Counted from the stretch's first letter, positions 52,789-62,506 are shown. The stretch: 64,000 bases of DNA from Mesorhizobium sp. AR10 (GCF_024746795.1 NZ_CP080523.1:682001-746000); one strand, 5' to 3'. The notes: generated by a model not told the origin, from the letters alone. A program made the numbers and translations.

Positions 52789-53730
52789 TCAGTACCTTAT
52801 GCGGGGATCGATGAGGGTGTAGGAAAGATCGACCGCCAGATTGATAAGCACGTACAGACCCGAAACCAGGATGAGCACGCCTTGAATGATGGGATAATCG
52901 CGGTTGTTGATCGCATCAACCACCAGACGACCGACACCTGGTATGTTGAACACCGTCTCCGTGATGACGACACCGCCAATCAGACCTGCGAAACTTAGGC
53001 CGATCACGGTGAGGATCGGGACACCCGCATTCTTCAGTGCGTGGTGGAAAAGCATGGCATAAGACGAGGCGCCCTTGGCTGCAGCTGTTCGCATATAGTC
53101 TTCCGACAGAACTTCGAGCATGCTCGCACGCGCGATTCTGGCGATATAAGCAATGTAGGGAATGCTCAAAGTCACGGTCGGCAGGATCAGGTGCACAAGC
53201 CATGGCCCGAAGCCATGGTCGATCGGGTTGTATCCTTGAACCGGTAGCCAATGTGTTGTGGTCGCGAACAAGTATATGAGAAAAAAGCCGACGACAAACA
53301 CCGGGACAGAAAAACCGAGTGTAGCGAATGCCGTCAGGATGCGATCGACGAGACCGCCAGATCGCCACGCAGCAAGGATGCCGAAGGAGACCCCGACCGT
53401 CACCGACACGATCATTGTCAGGATCGACAGGGAAATGGTCGGTTCAAGCCGCTGCGAGATGAGCTCTAGGACCGGTCGTCCGGCAAAGATCGAGGTGCCG
53501 AAATCGCCGCCGAGCATGTCGCGCACCCAACGGATGAACTGAACCGGCATAGGATCGTTCAGCCCCAGTTGCTCGCGGATTCCGGCAATCATCTCCTCCG
53601 TCGCCGACCGGCCGGCAATCATCGCCGCCGGGTCGCCGGGCGCCAGCCGGAGTAGAAGGAAGACGAAGATCCCGACCATCGCCATGACCGCGATGGCCGA
53701 CACCAGCCTGCGGAAGATGTAGGCAACCAT
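52789..53730 (-). CDS. Peptide ABC transporter permease (DppB-like)
   Basis: 313 residues. Begins YIFRRLVSAIAVMAMVGIFV, followed by RLAPGDPA and ANM-like GIREQLGLNDPMPVQFIRWV, then the EAA loop YMRTAAAKGASSYAMLFHHAL. About six membrane segments. The ATG at 53730 shares bases with the stop of the binding-protein gene (TGATG), tightly coupling the two. Confidence 0.92.
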   Translation of the reverse strand: MVAYIFRRLVSAIAVMAMVGIFVFLLLRLAPGDPAAMIAGRSATEEMIAGIREQLGLNDPMPVQFIRWVRDMLGGDFGTSIFAGRPVLELISQRLEPTISLSILTMIVSVTVGVSFGILAAWRSGGLVDRILTAFATLGFSVPVFVVGFFLIYLFATTTHWLPVQGYNPIDHGFGPWLVHLILPTVTLSIPYIAYIARIARASMLEVLSEDYMRTAAAKGASSYAMLFHHALKNAGVPILTVIGLSFAGLIGGVVITETVFNIPGVGRLVVDAINNRDYPIIQGVLILVSGLYVLINLAVDLSYTLIDPRIRY

Positions 53731-55334
53731 CAGGCAGAGGCCTTCTGCATGTTCCACGTCGGAACCGATCCATCAGTGCTTATGACGCCGGTAAGCGTCT
53801 TCCGGCGCGCGGACGGCGAGACCGCTTGACCCAAGAAAACCGCTCCGACAAAGTCAAACCAAATATGTTGCATCTTGCGAGCCAGAGCCTTGCGCTCATC
53901 CATTGTTTCAACTTCGGCCCACTTGGCGCGTAGCGCCTCATATTCATTGTTCTTTGGCCAGCCGTACCAAGCATTTTCGCCATTCGCGCTGAAGAGCGCG
54001 CACCCGATTGGATCGGAGAGTGCACCATTAGGCCAACTCGATATGTGAATGTTCCAGCCACCATTCTCAACAGGACCCTTGTTCGCTCGGCGCGCGACAA
54101 TGCCGGCCCAGTCGCTCGGTGCCAACTCCGCATTAACGCCGATTTTCTTCAGCTCTGACGCCAGTAGCTGGGCGGAAACGTCGGCCTGTGCCCAGTCAGT
54201 AGAGTCAAGAATGACGACCTTGTCGCCGGTGTAACCGGCCTCCTTGAAGAGCTGCTTGGCTTTTTCTGGGTCGCCGCCCTTCTTATACCATCCCGTGTTT
54301 TCGTCATTTGAGTAAGGCGAACCGTTGCCGAACATCGACGAAATGGGATGGGCGTACCTTGGATCGGGAGCCAGGACTCTCAGGAACGCCTCCTGATCAA
54401 CCAAGTGCAAAAGCGCTTGACGCGCCTTGACATTGTCGAATGGCGGCTGGAGGAAGTTTACTCGTGCAAACATACATTGCCCCCCTGTGACCACAAGCTG
54501 GAGCTGAAGGTTGGGATCTCCCTCGATTGTCGAATAGAAGTCGGGAGGGCAAGTAAGCAGAAAATCAACCTCACCCGCCTGCAACGCGGCCAAAGCCGTC
54601 TGTGGATCGGAGATGTTCCCCCAGATGGCTCGATCGACTTTAACGATCTTCCCCCCAGCGAATCCGTTGGGCGCCTCGTTGCGGGGCACGTATTGTTCAT
54701 TGCGGTCGTACGTGAAGCTTGCACCCGGCTTGGCGAGAGCGTGATTGAACTTGAACGGCCCCGAACCGATATTGGCAGTTACCTGCTCTGTCGGGAGAAG
54801 ATTCGCGTCCTTCTCCCGCATTACAGCCAGGAACTGTGATGGCGAAGCCAGCGTGTCGATCAGAAGCCCAAATGGTTCCGTCAGCTCGATCGTGAAGGTT
54901 CTATCATCCTTCTTCGAAACGTCCTTAGTTCTTTCCATGAGTAGTTTTCCACCCGAGGACGCCGCGCCCCAACGTCGAATTGAAGCCACACAGTCTGCAG
55001 CTGTGACAGGGGTGCCGTCGTGGAAGCCCAAGCCGTCCCTAAGCGCGAATGTATAGGTCTTCCTGTCCTCGGATACGCCCCAGTTTCCGATCATTTGCGG
55101 GCGCGACACCCGCTCGGAGTCGAACGCAAAGAGCATATCATAAATGGCCAGGGCATGGTTTCCAGTGTCGGCGGCTGTCGAAATGTGAGGGTCAAAGCCC
55201 GAGGGGAGACCTATCTCCAAGCGGACCATGCGCGTGTCTGCTGAAGCCACCTGAGCGCGCAGGATAGACGGAGCCGACAAAGCGGCTCCGGCGGATACGC
55301 TCAGCTTGATGAGATCGCGTCGAGAAATCTTCAT
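53730..55334 (-). CDS. Peptide/nickel ABC transporter substrate-binding protein, Tat-exported
   Basis: 534 residues of the SBP_bac_5 family. A Tat-type signal (SRRDLIKLSVSAGAALSAPS) precedes the mature domain; core segments include GFDPHISTAADTGNHALAIYD and GGWNIHISSWPNGALSDPIGC. It delivers substrate to the DppBCDF-like transporter downstream. A serine hydrolase gene lies upstream on the same strand after 90 bases, suggesting the substrate may be a peptide or a beta-lactam-like amide. Substrate not determinable by eye. Confidence 0.92.
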   Translation of the reverse strand: MKISRRDLIKLSVSAGAALSAPSILRAQVASADTRMVRLEIGLPSGFDPHISTAADTGNHALAIYDMLFAFDSERVSRPQMIGNWGVSEDRKTYTFALRDGLGFHDGTPVTAADCVASIRRWGAASSGGKLLMERTKDVSKKDDRTFTIELTEPFGLLIDTLASPSQFLAVMREKDANLLPTEQVTANIGSGPFKFNHALAKPGASFTYDRNEQYVPRNEAPNGFAGGKIVKVDRAIWGNISDPQTALAALQAGEVDFLLTCPPDFYSTIEGDPNLQLQLVVTGGQCMFARVNFLQPPFDNVKARQALLHLVDQEAFLRVLAPDPRYAHPISSMFGNGSPYSNDENTGWYKKGGDPEKAKQLFKEAGYTGDKVVILDSTDWAQADVSAQLLASELKKIGVNAELAPSDWAGIVARRANKGPVENGGWNIHISSWPNGALSDPIGCALFSANGENAWYGWPKNNEYEALRAKWAEVETMDERKALARKMQHIWFDFVGAVFLGQAVSPSARRKTLTGVISTDGSVPTWNMQKASA

Positions 55335-55424
55335 GTGTTCCTCCCTGTTTGAGTAGTTTCGTTGCGGACTTGGTCGTGGGGACCGCTTCCCAAGGTCAAA
55401 GCTTTCCGGGCGGATTAGCTTCGC

Positions 55425-56522
55425 TTAGTTCACGATTGCGCTCTCCACCAGCTTCTTGAACTCCGGTCGAGTAGCGTTTCCCGTCGATTCCGACTGGGTC
55501 AAGTAGAGGACGATTAGGTCATGTGCCTTATCAACCCAGGATAAGGTGCCTTGAAACCCCCCGTGCCCAAAAACGTTCTCGCCGAAAACCTCCCATTGGA
55601 AACCGTACTCTTTGGACACAGGGCTCGGGCTCGTCGCAAGTCTGACGGTCTCCCCTAACAGCAAGCGGCGATCGCCGAAGCGCCCACGGTGCAGCATACA
55701 GGACAAGAACTTCGCGTAATCGATCGCCGACGCGAAAAGGCCGCCGGAAGCGCGGAAAAATGGGACTTCCTCCGGGTGCGTGTTATCCCAGGACTTTGTC
55801 CAGGGGCCACTCTCGCCGTTCTCCCTGCGATAGCTTGCGGCCACACGTCCTGCACGTGGATCGTTCGGCTGCAGCTTGAAGTCTAAAAACGAGTCGCCCA
55901 TTCCAATGGGCTCCAAAATTCGCGTCCTGATGAAGTCTTCAGCAGGCATTCCCGAGACCTCGGCGGCAATGGCCCCAAGAGTGCTCGAGCCCGGATCACT
56001 GTATTCGTACCGCGTGCCCGGGGGATGTTCAGGCCCTTTCTGACCGACCTCGTCAACCGCCTCGCGCAGTGAGGCGTGCCGCGACCCGTTATCCTCAACG
56101 ATCGAGCCGGTGATTCCAGAGCTGTGAGTGAGAAGCTGGTAGATCGTAATGGCGCGCGAACGCTCATTATCAAAAGCCGGGAGATACTTGGACACCCTGT
56201 CCTGGAGCTTCAGCCGCCCCTCCTCCTTCAACATCAGGATGGCCGTGCCGAGGAGCGGCTTCGTCATTGAACGCATCATGAAGATCGTGTCGGTTTTCAT
56301 GGGGATCTGGCGCTCTCGGTCGCTCCAGCCGACCGTCTCGTGCAACACGATTCGATTCCGGCGGATCACCAGCATCACCGCGCCAACGATGCGGCCCTCG
56401 TCCACCCAGACCCGAGCAGTCTCGACGGCGTGCCTAAGGGATGGCGGCGACATGCCCACGCTTTCGGGCGACGCGGGCGAGAAAGGTTCACTCGGTTCGT
56501 ACAGGATGGTTTCAAATCTCAT
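55425..56522 (-). CDS. Beta-lactamase-like serine hydrolase (class C/PBP-type)
   Basis: 365 residues from ATG 56522, preceded by GGAG. SxxK motif in FMMRSMTKPLLG, YxN-like Tyr in YEYSDPGSSTLG and a terminal HGG in FGHGGFQGTLSW. Family members act as beta-lactamases, D-amino-acid peptidases or esterases; no signal peptide is evident. Upstream in-frame ATG 56630 and beyond (56804, inside the IS66 terminus) are less likely starts. Probably in one operon with the peptide transporter. Confidence 0.88.
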   Translation of the reverse strand: MRFETILYEPSEPFSPASPESVGMSPPSLRHAVETARVWVDEGRIVGAVMLVIRRNRIVLHETVGWSDRERQIPMKTDTIFMMRSMTKPLLGTAILMLKEEGRLKLQDRVSKYLPAFDNERSRAITIYQLLTHSSGITGSIVEDNGSRHASLREAVDEVGQKGPEHPPGTRYEYSDPGSSTLGAIAAEVSGMPAEDFIRTRILEPIGMGDSFLDFKLQPNDPRAGRVAASYRRENGESGPWTKSWDNTHPEEVPFFRASGGLFASAIDYAKFLSCMLHRGRFGDRRLLLGETVRLATSPSPVSKEYGFQWEVFGENVFGHGGFQGTLSWVDKAHDLIVLYLTQSESTGNATRPEFKKLVESAIVN

Positions 56523-56824
56523 CACGTTCTCCACAATTGTCGAAGCAGCGGTAGATCCGCGGTCATCATTCTCCACTAGCTCCGACGCGCCAATTGATGC
56601 ACATCTATAAAAATGAGTCAACTGTTTCATGCTAGCCCCCAGATCCACCGAGCTACGTGGTGGGCTTCCTTTGAGCTGAGCGCAGCGAGCTCGGCAGCTG
56701 CGAATGGGTCGGGGCGAGGACCCCAAGCCGGCAGCTGGTTGTGGGTAAGCGCGAATTTCTCCGCACCTTTTTCCATTGAGCGTGTTTTGGCATGAAGTGT
56801 CCACTTAACGGAGGTGGACACCAA

Positions 56825-57292
56825 GTGATTGAGGACGATGAACAGAAACTGCTGGTGAGGCGGATTTTGCGCAACGGCCGCCGGCGGTACGACCCGGCGT
56901 CGAAAGAGCGGCTAGTTGCGGCCTGCCTTGAGCCTGGCGTGTCGGTATCGCGACTTGCGCTTGAACATGGGATCAATGCCAACCTTCTTCGGAAATGGAT
57001 AAAGACGACCAAAGACGCCGGTGCTTTGCCGCCACCTGCACCGTCTGCGTTCATTCCAGTTCAAGTCACCGCTGCGGACCACAGCCTGCCTATGCAGTGC
57101 AATTCGGTGGACAGGCCTGCTGCGCGTGGTGAAGAGCGGCTGTCGAAGTCGGAAAGCATGGGCTCATCGCCACTCGCAGCCAAGGTGAGCGCGTCTTTGC
57201 CGAACGGCGTGAAGCTGGTGCTGGAATGCGGTGATGTAGACGCGTTGACGGCGATCATTGGAGCTCTGGGCCATGTTCAGACTGGGCGCTGA
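56825..57292 (+). CDS. tnpA: IS66 TnpA (IS66 orf1) DNA-binding protein
   Basis: 155 residues. The GTG at 56825 follows GGAGG by ten bases; ATG 56792 lies in the terminus. An HTH region (DPASKERLVAACLEPGVSVS, HGINANLLRKWIK) resembles IS3/IS66 transposase N-terminal domains. Its 3' end overlaps tnpB by 20 bases. Confidence 0.85.
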   Translation: MIEDDEQKLLVRRILRNGRRRYDPASKERLVAACLEPGVSVSRLALEHGINANLLRKWIKTTKDAGALPPPAPSAFIPVQVTAADHSLPMQCNSVDRPAARGEERLSKSESMGSSPLAAKVSASLPNGVKLVLECGDVDALTAIIGALGHVQTGR

Positions 57293-57626
57293 TCTCAACG
57301 TCTACCTGCACCGCGAGCCGATCGATTTTAGGGCCGGCATCAACAGCCTTGCGGTCCTGGTTCAGGAGGTGATGGAGCTTGACCCATTTGCGCCTGCGGT
57401 CTTTGCATTTTGCAATCGCCGCCGCGACCGGATGAAACTCCTGTTCTTCGACCGGTCCGGCTTCGTGCTGGTTCTGAAGCGGCTGACCGAAGACAGGTTC
57501 CGATGGCCACGCCGGGAGACGGCGGTGGTTACGCTGACGACCGAGCAGCTCCATTGGATTCTCGACGGCATCGACATCGATGCAATGGTGCGCCATCCGG
57601 TGCGGCAATATCAGGTTGCGGGCTGA
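57273..57626 (+). CDS. tnpB: IS66 TnpB (Orf2)
   Basis: 117 residues of the IS66 Orf2 family: FRLGADLNVYLHREPIDFRAG, LLFFDRSGFVLVLKRL and EDRFRWPRRE. The ATG at 57273 starts inside tnpA, as usual in IS66. Role in transposition is accessory; required in IS66 elements. Confidence 0.92.
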   Translation: MFRLGADLNVYLHREPIDFRAGINSLAVLVQEVMELDPFAPAVFAFCNRRRDRMKLLFFDRSGFVLVLKRLTEDRFRWPRRETAVVTLTTEQLHWILDGIDIDAMVRHPVRQYQVAG

Positions 57627-57683
57627 TGACGGCTCCCGAATTGTGCGGTTGACGCGTCGGTGCGGTTCAGATTCAAAACTACG

Positions 57684-57987
57684 ATGAATCGACCTGGCGA
57701 ACCGACTGTTGAGGAGTTGATGGCGCGCATTGCTGTGCTGCAGGCGGAGAACCGTCAGCTCGCAGAACGCGTGGTAAAGCTCGAGGAAGAGTTGGCGCTG
57801 GCGCGCTCACATCGTTTTGCGCCCAAGAGCGAAAAGCACGTTGATCGCCTCTTCAATGAAGCCGAACAGGTTGCCGATGAAGACGACGCGGGCAGCGAAG
57901 ATGGCAATGTCATCGACCTGCCGGACACCGGCTTTCCGTCCACCGAAAAGCCGGAGGGAAAGAAGGGTGCCGTCGCAGGAGTGGTTG
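57684..57987 (+). pseudogene. tnpC: IS66 TnpC, 5' part
   Basis: From ATG 57684: NRPGEPTVEELMARIAVLQ and the leucine-zipper-like ENRQLAERVVKLEEELALAR, then the SEKHVDRLFNEAEQ segment, all of the TnpC N terminus. The frame is cut by the IS256-family element after EKPEGKKGAVAG and runs to a stop in that element at 58043. Confidence 0.85.
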
Positions 57988-59374
57988 GAATTGTGAGTTG
58001 GCGTAGTCTCCGGGGTGTCAAACCTCGAATCATCCGGCGTTAGAGCGCCGGACAGGAGACTACGCCATGACAAGGACTACCATGAATGCGGAAGCCGTTC
58101 ATCCTGGGGATGAGGCGACGAGCTATCTTTTCGACAACTGGTTTGATCCGATTGAAGCTGGCCTGCGCGAGCGGGTGCGCGGCTTCATCGAGACGATGCT
58201 CGAGACCGAGCTGGACGCGGTGCTTGCCCGTCCCCGTTATGGCCGGCAGCCGGCGGCGCGCAGTGATGAGACCACCGGTGTCGCCGGCCACCGCCACGGC
58301 AGCCGGACGCGCACGCTGACGGGGACCTTCGGCACCACCGAGCTCACGGTTCCGCGGGCGCGCCTCGATGCCGGCGAGGACAAGACGGTGGAATGGAAGA
58401 GCAAGGCCTTGCGCGCCTATCAGCGGCGCACGATGGCCGCCGACGCGCTGATCGCGTCGAGCTACCTGGCGGGCACGAACACCAGGCGCGTGCGGCGTGC
58501 GCTCGCCGCGCTGTTCGGCGGCGCGATCGGCAAGGACGTCGTCAGCCGCACCTGGCGCAAGGTGAAGACGGACTGGGACGCCTGGAATGCCCGCTCTCTG
58601 GCCGACGAGCCGATCGTGCGCCTGATCCTCGACGGGACGGTGGTTCGTGTCAGGCTCGACCGCAAAGCGACCTCGATCTCGCTGCTCGTGGTCATCGGTG
58701 TGCGCGCGGACGGCCAGAAGATCCTGCTCGCGGTCAAGAATATGGGTGGCGAGACGACGGAGGCCTGGCGGGCCATTCTCGACGATCTCGTCGGGCGCGG
58801 CCTGCGCCGACCTGAGTTTCTCATGGTCGATGGCGCACCTGGCTTGGACAGGGCGATCGCCGCGCTGTGGGACGGGGTGCCGGTGCAGAGATGCACGGTT
58901 CACAAGCACAGGAATCTGCTTGCCCATGCTCCCGAGCGGCTGCATGAGGAGATCAGCGCCGATTACACCGACATGATCTACGCGGCCACGCCGGAGGAGA
59001 TCGAGAGCCGCCGCAAGGCGTTCCTGCGCAAATGGCGGCTCAAGTGCCGGGCGGTGGCCGATAGCCTGGAGGAGGCCGGCGAGCGTCTCTTCGCCTTCAC
59101 CCGGCTGCCGCCGAGCCAATGGAAAAGCGCCAGAACAACAAACGCGATTGAGCGTCTGCATGAGGAGTTCAAGCGGCGCATCAAGACCCAGACCGTTCTG
59201 CCTTCGGCCGAAACCGCGGCAATGTTGTTCTGGGCGTTGATGGCGTCCGGTCAAATCTCGATGCGAAAGATCGACGGCTGGCAGACGCTTCCTACGAAGC
59301 CACGCGATCAGCAGATTGACCTCGCCGCATGAGCCGATAATCTTAACCTACCGGAGGCTGCTCCGCCGAATTCC
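57988..59374 (+). mobile_element. IS256-family insertion sequence
   Basis: About 1387 bp. Left GGAATTGTGAGTTGG with GCGTAGTCTCCGG, and right (reverse complement) GGAATTCGGCGGAG with CAGCCTCCGG, form imperfect inverted ends. It carries one transposase gene. No clear 8-9 bp duplication is visible outside the ends, so its boundaries are approximate or the flanks have been rearranged. It interrupts tnpC of the IS66 element. Confidence 0.75.
58067..59332 (+). CDS. IS256-family transposase
   Basis: 421 residues. DDE residues: Asp in VRLILDGTVVRV, Asp in FLMVDGAPGLDRAI, Glu in TNAIERLHEEFKRRIKTQ, the signature of mutator-type IS256 transposases. AGGAG precedes ATG 58067. Full length, so the element may be mobile. 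Confidence 0.95.
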   Translation: MTRTTMNAEAVHPGDEATSYLFDNWFDPIEAGLRERVRGFIETMLETELDAVLARPRYGRQPAARSDETTGVAGHRHGSRTRTLTGTFGTTELTVPRARLDAGEDKTVEWKSKALRAYQRRTMAADALIASSYLAGTNTRRVRRALAALFGGAIGKDVVSRTWRKVKTDWDAWNARSLADEPIVRLILDGTVVRVRLDRKATSISLLVVIGVRADGQKILLAVKNMGGETTEAWRAILDDLVGRGLRRPEFLMVDGAPGLDRAIAALWDGVPVQRCTVHKHRNLLAHAPERLHEEISADYTDMIYAATPEEIESRRKAFLRKWRLKCRAVADSLEEAGERLFAFTRLPPSQWKSARTTNAIERLHEEFKRRIKTQTVLPSAETAAMLFWALMASGQISMRKIDGWQTLPTKPRDQQIDLAA

Positions 59375-60693
59375 AACACGACCCGCTACGGCACCGAAAG
59401 AAGCGTGGCCGCAAGGCCCTCCCGGAACACCTGCCGCGCGAGCGCGTCGAGTATGACCTTCCCGAAGATCGGAAGGCCTGTCCTTGCTGTCGTCACCGGA
59501 TGCACCACATGGGCGAGGCCATTACCGAGCAGCTTCATATCGAGGTGAAGGCGAAGGTCCTGCAGAATGTGCGCTTCAAGTATGCCTGCCGCCATTGCGA
59601 CCGCACCGGCATCAATACGCCGGTCGTGATCGCGCCGATGCCCGCGCAGCCCTTGCCGGGCAGCATCGCCACGGCCTCGACACTGGCATTTGCTCTTGTT
59701 CACAAGTACGTCGACGGCACGCCGCTCTACCGCTTGAGCCAGGCATTCGAGCGAGCCGGCGTGCCCGTCAGCCGCGGCGCTCTGGGGCATTGGGTGATCG
59801 GATCGAGCGAGAAGCATCTCTCCCGCATCTATGACGCACTGAAGCTGCGGCTCAGGTCTCAAGCACTCATCCATGGCGACGAGACCACCGTCCAGGTCCT
59901 GAAGGAAAAGGACAGGGAGGCCACCAGCACATCATTTATGTGGGCATACCGGAGCGGCGAAGAGAGTAACGAGCCGATCGTGCTGCTCGATTATCAACCG
60001 GGTCGCGGCCAGATTTATCCGCAGGCCTTCCTCGGCGATTACCGCGGCATACTGATGAGCGATGGCTATACCGCATGGCGCACGCTGGCAGGGGCCACCC
60101 ATGTGGGATGCATGGCCCATTCCAGACGTCGCTTCGTCGATGCCCTCAAGGCAAGAAAGAAGGGGGGCGGTCCGCCGGAGCAGGCGCTCAAGTTCTTCGA
60201 GCAGCTCTACCGGGTTGAAGGCCAAGCGCGGAACGAAAAGCCGGACAAGGGCGAAACACAAGCCGATTGCATTCGCCGCTTTCGCCAGCAACACAGCGTT
60301 CCCATCCTCAATGCTCTCAAGACATGGCTCGACGACATCGCGCCGAAGGTCTTGCCCGATAGCAAGATCGGCGACGCCGTGTCCTACACTCTGAACCAGT
60401 GGGAGTACCTGACGCGATACACAGAAGACGGCAGGATGCCGATCGACAACAACCTCCTCGAACGCGATATCAGAATCTTTGCCACCGGCAGAAAATCCTG
60501 GCTGTTCAGTGATACCGTGGATGGAGCCAGGGCCAGCGCCGTCATATACAGCCTGATGCTGACCTGCCCCGCCTGTGGCGTCGAGCCCTTGGCCTACTTG
60601 CGCTACGTCCTCAGCGAACTGCCGCAGCGCGCCACAGACGCCGACATCACCGACCTGCTGCCCTTCAACTTCGCCAAAACCGCCGCTGCATGA
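59375..60693 (+). pseudogene. tnpC: IS66 TnpC, 3' part
   Basis: In phase from about 59395: RKKRGRKALPEHLPRERVEYD, the zinc-binding ACPCCRHRMHHMGE, and then the catalytic core (LIHGDETTVQVL, LMSDGYTAWR, DNNLLERDIRIFATGR). It ends with the C-terminal LPFNFAKTAAA at 60693. No start of its own; the MHHMGE Met at 59500 could start a shortened product. The IS66 element is therefore inactive unless helped in trans. Confidence 0.88.
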
Positions 60694-60771
60694 TCCGATG
60701 CAGCTGTCTGACAGCGACCCCGTCAAACGGGCCGCGTCAACGCGCATGGAAATGAGCGCTTACGGTTGTGG

Positions 60772-61055
60772 AGCATGATGGCCCGACCGGCGGAGCCGAC
60801 GACGGCGAGATCATCGTTGTTAACCGCGATTTAAAGGCGTTGAGCACCGACCGCTGATGTCGAAGAGATACGGTTTCCAATCAGGGTGATCTTCGCTGAC
60901 GCAAAACGCCTTCGCCAGGCTCGATGGTCATTTCGTCCTCGCGCTACGTAGAGGATCCTCGGGGAGAGATTGGCAGTTTTGGGCGCCGGCGCGGTGGCGA
61001 CGGATTGCCGAAACGGGCGGCGATGGCCTCCGGCGTCATGCCGATTTTCGGCCTG
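60772..61055. other. Gene-free stretch right of the IS66 element
   Basis: Short plus-strand frame (LVVEHDGPTGGADDGEIIV) runs over the IS66 right junction to a stop near 60857 but no family is recognised. Probably part of the gene or spacer into which IS66 inserted. Confidence 0.3.
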
Positions 61056-61200
61056 CCAGTCCTCAAAAGGTTCATCAGCTACGCCGGCAACGTCATCCAG
61101 GATACGTTCCCTACGGCAATTTCGACACCAACGTCGACCACCGCTACTTCGACGCCGGGACCGGCTTCTCGGCCGTGGTCTCGCTCGAGGAACGCTCTGG
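61056..61200 (+). pseudogene. Porin relic
   Basis: Plus-strand frames read FISYAGNVIQDTF and, after a frameshift, YGNFDTNVDHRYFDAGTGFS, then AVVSLEE: the beta-strand and GFSAVVSLEEG segment of rhizobial porins. Only about 50 codons remain. It lies antisense under the end of the RpiR gene. Confidence 0.6.
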
Positions 61201-62157
61201 CACGGCTGGCATCGCTTTGGGTACCTTGCCATCTATTTTCTTTGCCGTAGGAAAGGTCGAACGGGACGAGCCGGCTTTTTTAGTCCACCTTCTCGATTTC
61301 AAGTGGGTGCTGAAATCCGCAAGATGAGCATCAAACCGGAGTAGGGACTCACGCGCGGCCTCCGCACCCTGCCCTGCGACCAGGGCGCCCAGCACTTCAG
61401 CGACCGCGAACGCCGGTGTCATCGTGTGGAAAAACGACGGACTCTTCGTCTGGACAAGAACGACATCGTCGGCCACTCGGGCCAGCGGGGCAACCTCGCT
61501 GTCGGTGATCGCGACGATCGGAATGCCATGCTGATGCGCATACTCGGCGATCTCGACCGTGACGCGCGTGTAGGGGAACACGCTAGTCGCGAAGAGCACG
61601 TCGTTGCGGGAGGCACGGGCCAATGCGTCCGAACCGGTGCCGCCGATCGCATCGAGCATAACCGACTTTTCCCTGATCATCGAAAGAATGTAGTGCAGAT
61701 GCCAAGCAGTTGCGTGGCTCGACCTCAATCCGACGCAATAGACGCACTTGGCGGCTGCAAGGCGTCTTGCTGTCGATACTATCGCGTCAAGTTGAGACTC
61801 GGCCAAATGGACAATCTCGGCCGCTTGGGCCCGGAGAATTTCGCGCGCAAGGCCATGATCGCCTTTACGTTTTTGAGCGATCGCTTGTAAATCGGCCTTT
61901 CCGGCGAATCCGACGTCGCCGCTGCGAACGGCCTCAGCATAGATTTCGCGAAGCTCGTCGTAACCTGTGAGGCCAAGATGCTTGGCCAGTCGCGTCATGG
62001 TAGCCGGCTGGACCCCGGCCACACGAGCCTGGTCGCGCATTGACAATAGCGCGACGTCATGTGGTTGGTCGATAATATAGCGCGCCGCCAATTGGAACTG
62101 CTCCGACATTGTGTCGAAGCCGGTGATCAATCGCTCCGAAAGAGGTCCGTCAGCCAT
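61144..62157 (-). CDS. MurR/RpiR-family transcription regulator
   Basis: 337 residues. HTH_6 at residues 1-75 (RYIIDQPHDVALLSMRDQAR, GVQPATMTRLAKHLGL) and a SIS sugar-phosphate-type domain (YCVGLRSSHATAWHLHYILS, VTVEIAEYAHQHGIPIVAIT). The family core ends near residue 290; the extra 47 residues (WTKKAGSSRSTFPTAKKIDG) are low-complexity and read partly antisense to the porin relic, suggesting loss of the original stop. Divergent from the enoyl-CoA hydratase operon, with operator-like palindromes between. Confidence 0.9.
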   Translation of the reverse strand: MADGPLSERLITGFDTMSEQFQLAARYIIDQPHDVALLSMRDQARVAGVQPATMTRLAKHLGLTGYDELREIYAEAVRSGDVGFAGKADLQAIAQKRKGDHGLAREILRAQAAEIVHLAESQLDAIVSTARRLAAAKCVYCVGLRSSHATAWHLHYILSMIREKSVMLDAIGGTGSDALARASRNDVLFATSVFPYTRVTVEIAEYAHQHGIPIVAITDSEVAPLARVADDVVLVQTKSPSFFHTMTPAFAVAEVLGALVAGQGAEAARESLLRFDAHLADFSTHLKSRRWTKKAGSSRSTFPTAKKIDGKVPKAMPAVPERSSSETTAEKPVPASK

Positions 62158-62189
62158 CCCCCTACCTAGCGCAGCGTTGTAGCCTGTGC

Positions 62190-62199
62190 AACATATGTT
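62190..62199. promoter_or_regulatory. Palindrome near the rpiR start
   Basis: AACATATGTT within TGTGCAACATATGTTACAT, about 33 bases upstream of the rpiR start. Identical core to the site at 62430-62439, so a likely operator of RpiR autoregulation. Confidence 0.6.
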
Positions 62200-62429
62200 A
62201 CATTTCTGGACCAGGCTGTTTTCTCACTGCCCTGAGCCCCTGTTACTTCTTCAAAGTTCAAAGTTCGAAGTTCTGCTGTCTGCTTCGCGGCAACCACCTC
62301 TTGACGCGATGAAACGCAGGCGACACGGATTCGGCAGGAGCTCACCCCCGTGGCACGCAGCTCCCCGCCCGTGTCTCGACCCCTCTCGCGATCCATTATG
62401 ATCCATGCAGCTCACCCATGCAATGTTGA

Positions 62430-62439
62430 AACATATGTT
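62430..62439. promoter_or_regulatory. Palindrome near the enoyl-CoA hydratase start
   Basis: AACATATGTT within TTGAAACATATGTTGCAAA, about 68 bases upstream of the hydratase gene. Pairs with the site at 62190. Confidence 0.6.
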
Positions 62440-62506
62440 GCAAATCAAATCGCCTCTGTTATCGTGCCCGCAATTACCACCCCGTCAGCGGGGTTATAGG
62501 AAGGAC

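Larger units (their letters stand above)
56745..60763 (+). mobile_element. IS66-family insertion sequence, interrupted by an IS256-family element
   Basis: Ends: left GTAAGCGCGAATTTC (56745 on) and, reverse-complemented, right GTAAGCGCTCATTTC (to 60763). GGTTGTGG lies directly outside both (56737-56744, 60764-60771), an exact 8-bp target duplication as expected for IS66. It carries tnpA, tnpB and a tnpC that is split by the IS256-family element at about 57988-59374. The total of about 4.0 kb is a 2.6-kb IS66 plus 1.4-kb insert. Confidence 0.92.

Noticed and set aside
55425..56804. Long version of the serine hydrolase
   Set aside because: The upstream extension reads into the IS66 left terminus; the ATG at 56522 with GGAG is a better start.
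57979..59383. Target duplication of the IS256-family element
   Set aside because: The bases outside the two ends do not match over 8-9 positions.
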